Positions 59,501 to 64,000 of a stretch of 64,000 bases of DNA are shown here, one piece after another. Position numbers and translations under genes: made by a program. Below the pieces are notes generated by a model. It saw only the letters and a program-made list of their open reading frames with translations. It had not been told where the DNA came from and made no database searches. The number at the start of each line of letters is the position of its first letter. The first letter of the stretch is position 1. This DNA comes from Delphinapterus leucas (lineage: Eukaryota; Chordata; Mammalia; Artiodactyla; Monodontidae). The stretch spans positions 8,454,761-8,518,760 of the forward strand of contig NW_022098043.1 in the NCBI RefSeq assembly GCF_002288925.2. The letters are read 5' to 3'.

Positions 59501-59862
59501 ACTTCCTTAGGATTTTGAACAGTATTGGATAAAGTCTAGCAAACAAGAGAGAAATGAATGAACATCTCTCATTAAACTGTATCACATAAGCTAATTAAAC
59601 TACAAATATCATGGGCCTATTTTGGCCCATCAGGTGTTAGCATGCTAGAGTGATGCCACAAAACTAGCAGATAAACTAGGCACAGCAATGCCTGTCTATA
59701 AACCACTGTTACTGCATGACAAATACTAACTGAACATCCAGTTGCATTGCAAACTTTCTGGACAGCATCTTCTACTTCATCTCTCAGGTCGTCTTCAAAG
59801 TCAACTCCCTTTGTTTTGATCTTCTCTCTTTTATTTGATTCATCTTGATGAAGCATCTGAAA
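56516..59862 (-). CDS. OTUD3: OTU deubiquitinase 3, C-terminal four coding exons (partial)
   Basis: OTUD3 is an OTU-family cysteine protease that removes ubiquitin from proteins. Visible coding exons on the - strand: 59,862-59,731; 59,178-59,082; 57,882-57,698; 56,692-56,516 (stop TGA at 56,518-56,516). All junctions obey GT-AG and keep frame (44 codons, 32 plus one base, two bases plus 61 codons, then 58 codons and stop). The first two encode the UBA-like ubiquitin-binding region ([14 protein letters not shown], then [13 protein letters not shown]). The third is an acidic, Asn/Ser-rich linker; the last is a highly basic Arg/Lys/Glu/Gln helix ending K-T-F-A-A-L-N-I. The OTU domain with the catalytic Cys and His lies in upstream exons beyond 64,000. 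The acceptor at 59,863 could alternatively be six bases further in. No disruption is seen. Confidence 0.95.
57180..57600 (+). mobile_element. Ancient L1 (L1ME-like) relic in OTUD3 intron
   Basis: Text 'ggggaagcatttgacaattt', 'taattcctcttctgggattc', 'aagatgttcactgaaggtga', 'caggaaatggagccgatccg' follows an old L1 3' order. It is antisense to OTUD3. Confidence 0.55.
58225..58385. mobile_element. Non-autonomous DNA transposon relic in OTUD3 intron
   Basis: The near-palindromic layout 'gtgctctccaatacagtagc', 'tacgagccacacgcagctat', (aaat)-rich middle, 'cttagccacatgtcaagtac' is typical of a mammalian hAT-type MER element. Exact family not assigned. Confidence 0.55.
58780..58985 (+). mobile_element. 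L2 LINE 3' relic in OTUD3 intron
   Basis: Ends 'acacagggctggcacctagt', 'ataaagctgctgaatgaata', the L2 3' terminus. Antisense to OTUD3. Confidence 0.6.
59269..59353 (+). repeat. Intronic direct duplication, copy A
   Basis: About 85 bases ('ttttgcatgtaaaagtgtaa' through 'caacctattctaaaaat') recur at 60,586-60,669 with only a few differences, in the same orientation. It lies in the OTUD3 intron just downstream (in transcription) of exon 59,862-59,731. Confidence 0.88.
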
Positions 59863-60585
59863 CTGAAGTACACAGAAAGAGTAATAATCATGAACTCTAG
59901 CAAACTGTGTTCAGAATCTGCAATACAGGAAGACCCTCTAATCTCAAAAACATTTAAATATATGGGAAAAGATTCCAGCGACAATCTTAAAGGAATAGCA
60001 ATCACTAGGCTAAATTTTATCCAGACACTGAGATTCCAGGCCACAACTGAAGTATTAAAAAGAAAGGCCCAAGATATGGGATAAACTGTTCAGTAAAAAT
60101 GGCATTAGAGCGCCTACAGCTTCTAGAGACCAACATTTTGGCAATGACTGCTGACTCAGAGAGCACATATCTGTCTCAGCCAGTTTCCAGAGCTGTGAGC
60201 TTAGTAACAGAATCGATCCTCTACACTAGCACCCAATGAGCTTCTTCAGCAGGACAACTCATCTTGAAGAAACACACATACAACTCTCATCTGGTTCCCT
60301 AGGCCCTATTTGATCATCAGCAAGCTTCAGTGTGCCGGAGCTCCTGTCCCAACCAGATTATCACAGGTGAGCGTGACTCATTTAACCTCACGTGCTACCA
60401 CCACACTCAAGGGTACCTGTCAAATTCTAAAAACTAGAAGAGCCGCTCACTTGGTATCCACAGGCCTTTACAACCTAAACCCATTTCAGAAAAGCTAAAA
60501 TCATCCCTCTGTGGCTCCCAATCACTTTCTCCCCCTGCTTGCTATTAATGCAGGGAGATAGGAAATGAGCAAGGACAGTTCCACT

Positions 60586-60669
60586 TTTTGCATGTAAAAG
60601 TGTAAGTGGACTCTAGCAATGTCAGTCTATTCCTTAGAATGTTAATAAAAAGCAACCTATTCTAAAAAT
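60586..60669 (+). repeat. Intronic direct duplication, copy B
   Basis: Second copy of the segment at 59,269-59,353, in the intron upstream (in transcription) of the same exon. Differences seen include an extra T near the start, an A-to-T change and a 2-base length difference near 'agcaatg(tg)cagtctatt'. Confidence 0.88.
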
Positions 60670-60689
60670 TTACCCTAACCATTTGGCTA

Positions 60690-60930
60690 TGTGCAGCAAG
60701 TCTTTGAAATTCATCCAAAGGAAATAATGTCAAGTATAGAAAGAATTTTTGTTAAAGCGCTCCTCACAGCGCCACTAAGAGTGGTGAATAACTGGAAACA
60801 CCTAAAGGTTTCATAGTGTGAGTATGGTTAAATAACCACGGTAAATCCACAGAATGATGCTTCATTCCCATTCAAGTAAGGTACACAACAAGGATTTTCA
60901 CCACCACCATGATTATTTAACCATGTCTTG
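60690..60930 (+). mobile_element. Ancient L1 (L1ME-like) relic
   Basis: Text 'catccaaaggaaataatgtc', 'ggtgaataactggaaacacc' and 'ggttaaataaccacggtaaa' follows an old L1 3' order. In an OTUD3 intron, antisense to it. Confidence 0.55.
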
Positions 60931-60974
60931 GAGGTAACAGCAATGCAATTAGCGCCCCCCCCCCGAAAAAAAAG

Positions 60975-61685
60975 AAAAATTAGAAGTATAGAACTGAAAA
61001 GGAAGAAGTTATTGCTATCTGCAGATAATATAATTCTATACCTTAAAAAAAAAAGAGAAAGAGAGAGAATCAACAAAAAAACTACTCCAAACAAAAAGAA
61101 TTCTGGAAAATCCTATGTTTATAAGGAATGTAAATTGATAAAGCCACTATGGTAAACAGTATGGAGGTCCCTTAAAAAACTAAAAATAGAACTACCATAT
61201 GACCCAGCAATCCCACTACTGGGCATGTACCCAGAGAAAACCATAATTCAAAAAGACACACGCACCCCAATGTGCACTGCAGCACGATTTACAATAGCCA
61301 GGACATGGAAGCAACTTAATTACCCATTGACAGATGAATGGATAAAGAAGATGTGGCACATATATACAATGGAATATTACTCAGCCATAAAAAGGAACGA
61401 AATTGGGTCATTTGTAGAGACGTGGATGGACCTAAAGACTATCATACAGAGTGAAGTAAGTCAGAAAAACAAATACCGTATATTAACGCATATATGTGGA
61501 GTCTAGAAAAATGGTACAGATGAACCAGTTTGCAAGGCAGAAATAGACACAGATGTAGAGAACAAACATATGGACACCAAGGGGGGAAAGCAGTGGGGGG
61601 CAGGGGCGGGTGGTGGGATGAATTGGGAGATTGGGATTGACATGTATACACTAATCTTTTAAAGTACATGTATCTTTTAAAAAGA
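60975..61685 (+). mobile_element. L1, internally deleted, RT fragment joined to ORF2 C-terminus and 3' UTR
   Basis: Frame 60,928-61,155 carries the L1 RT segment around the catalytic site, reading L-L-S-A-D-N-I-I-L-Y in place of F-A-D-D-M-I-L-Y. It then jumps, without the intervening few hundred residues, to the ORF2 C-terminal part (61,130-61,506) and a 3' UTR with 'gacaccaaggggggaaagca'. This is a deletion inside an L1 or two adjacent fragments. Confidence 0.8.
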
Positions 61686-61689
61686 AATA

Positions 61690-62580
61690 AAAATAACAAG
61701 TGCTGGTGACGATGTGGAGACAGCAGACCCCTCAATACGCTGCTGGTGGGAATGTAAAAGGGTGCAGCTACGCACTGTGGAAAACAGTGTGGCAGTTTCT
61801 CAAAAAGTTAAAGATAGAATTACCATATGATCCAGCAATTTCGCTCCTAGATATACAGTTGGCGGGTTTGGGCTACACGGTCCACTTATACAGATTTTTT
61901 TCAGCAGTTAATACTACAGTACTACACAATTCACGACTGGTCAAATCCAAAGATGCAGAACTGCAGATACGGAAGCTCAGATACAGACAGTCAACTATAA
62001 GTTATACTTGGATTTTCAACTGCACATAATTGGCACCCCTGACCCCTGTGTTGTTCACAGGTCAACTGTATATCCAAAAGGTTGAGAATAGGTACTCAAA
62101 TACGATACACACATATTCATAGCAGCACTATTCACAACAGCCAAAGAGTATGAAACAACCCAAATGCCCGTCAACAGATGAAAGGATAAACAAAATGTAA
62201 TATATCATACAATGGAATATTATTCAACCTTGAAAAGAGCAAAGTACTGATAAGTGCTGTGACATGGATGAACCTTGAAAATATTATGCTAAGGAAACCC
62301 AGACACAAAAAGCCACATAGTGTGTGATTCCATTTATAAGAAATGTCCAGGTTAAGTAAGTCCACAGAGACAGAAAGTAGACTGGTGGTGGCTGGGATAG
62401 AAAAGGAATGGGGAATGACTGCTTAATGGGCACCAAGTTTTCTTCACGGTGATGAAAATGTTTTGGAACTGGATGGAGGAAGTGGTTACACAGCTTTATA
62501 GGTGTTTTCAGTGCCACTGAATCATATACTTTAAAATGGTGAATTTTCTGTTGTGTGAATTTTACCTCAATTAAAAAGTA
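61690..62580 (+). mobile_element. Older L1 (L1MA/MB-like) 3' end
   Basis: Text 'aacaagtgctggtgacgatg', 'ttaccatatgatccagcaat', 'tatgaaacaacccaaatgcc', 'gaaccttgaaaatattatgc', 'atgaaaatgttttggaactg' and 'gtgtgaattttacctcaatt' is the conserved end of an older L1 family. It is split by a Tigger-type element at 61,856-62,068. Confidence 0.8.
61856..62068. mobile_element. Tigger-type (pogo/mariner) non-autonomous DNA transposon
   Basis: Bounded by TA target duplications (61,854-61,855 and 62,069-62,070) with inverted ends (cagttggc and gtcaactg). Internal text 'cacggtccacttatacagat', 'tatacttggattttcaactg' and 'cacccctgacccctgtgttg' is Tigger-like. It lies inside the L1 at 61,690-62,580, so that L1 is older. 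Confidence 0.85.
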
Positions 62581-62734
62581 AGAAAATTCTGTAGCATAGC
62601 TGGGTATGTACATAATTAACATTTTGTTAACAAATCTCATATATACAAATATAAAGGGGAAAAAGATCCTTTCCTAACAACAGGAACAGAAAACAGAAAA
62701 CATCTAAGAATAACTCAGTAAAAAATGGGAAAGA

Positions 62735-63122
62735 AATTTAAGGGGAAAAAAAAATGTCATGAAGAACCTAGGGGTAAGACAGGAATAAAGACGCAGACCT
62801 ACTGGAGAACGGACTTGAGGATATGGGGAGGGGGAGGGGTGAGCTTTGACAGGGCGAGAGAGAGTCATGGACATATACACACTAACAAACGTAGTAAGGT
62901 AGATAGCTAGGGGGAAGCAGCCGCAAGGCACAGGGATATTAGCTCGGTGCTTTGTGACAGCCTGGAGGGGTGGGATAGGGAGAGTGGGAGGGAGGGAGAC
63001 GCAAGAGGGAAGACATATGGGAACATATGTATATGTATAAATGATTCACTTTGTTATAAAGCAGAAACTAACACACCATTGTAAAGCAATTATACCCCAA
63101 TAAAGATGTTTAAAAAAAAAAA
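62735..63122 (+). mobile_element. 5'-truncated L1 with target-site duplication
   Basis: L1 3' UTR with aataaa and a 15-A tail, flanked by aaaaatgggaaaga (62,721-62,734 and 63,123-63,136). It contains the same UTR text as 1,265-1,625, including 'ctcggtgctttg'. A young insertion in an OTUD3 intron, antisense to the gene. Confidence 0.9.
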
Positions 63123-63136
63123 AAAAATGGGAAAGA

Positions 63137-64000
63137 GCTATATGAAAAAAGTGCTCCCGCAGATCGCCAAAAAGTCAACGAAACAAATAAAAAGCTTATC
63201 AGGTTCCTGGCTAGGAAGATTCAACATCATAAAGATGAAAATTTTTGCCTGTTAATCTATTAATTTAATGAGATCCAATAAAAGCAAATTATCAACAGGA
63301 CTTCTTTTTAACTAGACAAACATATTCTAACACTCATATATAAAACAAAAAAAGCAAGAATATACAGGAAATCAAAAAAAAAAGAAAGTAACAATGAGTG
63401 AAGAGTTCTACTAGATTTTAAAATACACTGTTTCTTAACTAAAACAATGAACACATTAACATATGAAGAGTAAAACCAGTGGAATAGAACCAATGTCTAG
63501 AAATAGACCCAACTACACATGGGAATTTATTATATGAAAAAAGCAGCATTTTAAATCAGTGGACAAAAGACATGTAATTAATAAACAGTTTTGGGTTCAA
63601 CTAGGTAACCACAAGGAAAAATATAAAGTTGGATCCATACCTCACACCTGTATATCAATATAAATCCCAAATAGAGACAAGATCTAATTTCTTTTAAAAA
63701 ATGAAAGTACAGAAGGACTAAAATAAACTATGGGAGAATTCTTTTTAACCTCAGAGTGGGAAGAGCTTCCTAATCATGACCCAAAACCCAGAAGACATTT
63801 ATATGTTGTCTTGAAAACTTGATAAATTTAGCCACATAAAAATTTAAAATTCCTTCAGAGCAAAGACAATATGGGAAAGAATAAAAAGACAAATGACAGA
63901 CTGTGAAAAATTTGCAAATCATACCACAAATAGAGGCTAATTTCCCTAATACATAACGATTTCCTAAAAATCATTAAGAAAATTGAACAGGAAAAAAATG
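63137..64000 (+). mobile_element. Ancient L1 ORF2 relic reaching the window edge
   Basis: Decayed L1 ORF2 text: 'aataaacagttttgggttca', 'atccatacctcacacctgta', 'gaagagcttcctaatcatga', 'aaaaatttgcaaatcatacc'. No intact frame. OTUD3 upstream exons must lie further right. Confidence 0.55.

Overview
This is nuclear DNA from a cetartiodactyl mammal, almost certainly a cetacean. The main clue is the set of about ten tRNA-derived CHR-type SINEs, with the 'ttccctggtggcgcagtgg' head and 'gatcccacatgccgcgg' body. They occur alongside young and old L1 copies, mammal-wide repeats (MIR, L2, MER5, MER20, MLT1, Tigger) and spliced genes. No BovB or Bov-tA SINE of the ruminant type was seen. There is no bacterial-style gene content, and nearly all long open frames are repeat-derived or chance.

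Layout. Positions 1-37,800 are a gene-poor, repeat-saturated block. It holds L1 fragments of several ages, CHR SINEs with clear target-site duplications, MaLR (MLT1) LTRs, two probable retroviral LTRs, a 490-base retroviral pol fragment inside an L1, and several tens of kilobases in which no exon could be recognised. Positions 37,812-41,405 are an L1 with a GC-rich 5' end that switches abruptly into an inverted reverse-transcriptase segment. Positions 42,327-45,659 hold a complete, apparently intact four-exon secreted phospholipase A2 gene, PLA2G2E, on the + strand (142 residues). Positions 45,660-51,550 are intergenic, with MIR, L2 and MER5 relics and one unexplained GC-rich stretch. From about 51,560 to the right edge lies the 3' part of OTUD3 on the - strand: a roughly 5-kb repeat-free 3' UTR, then the last four coding exons (56,516-59,862). 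The OTU catalytic exons lie beyond 64,000. Its introns carry L1, Tigger, hAT and L2 insertions and an 85-base direct duplication.

The tail-to-tail PLA2G2E/OTUD3 pair matches the order I remember from the human 1p36 secreted-phospholipase cluster, seen in the opposite orientation. The two genes are neighbours without an evident shared function: one makes a secreted calcium-dependent lipase, the other a cytosolic deubiquitinase. I found no previously undescribed biological system. The most notable structures are the retroviral pol insert bracketed by a direct repeat inside an L1, the head-to-inverted L1 junction, and the duplicated intron segment flanking an OTUD3 exon. Repeat family names come from pattern memory, not a library search; those I could not name are left unnamed.
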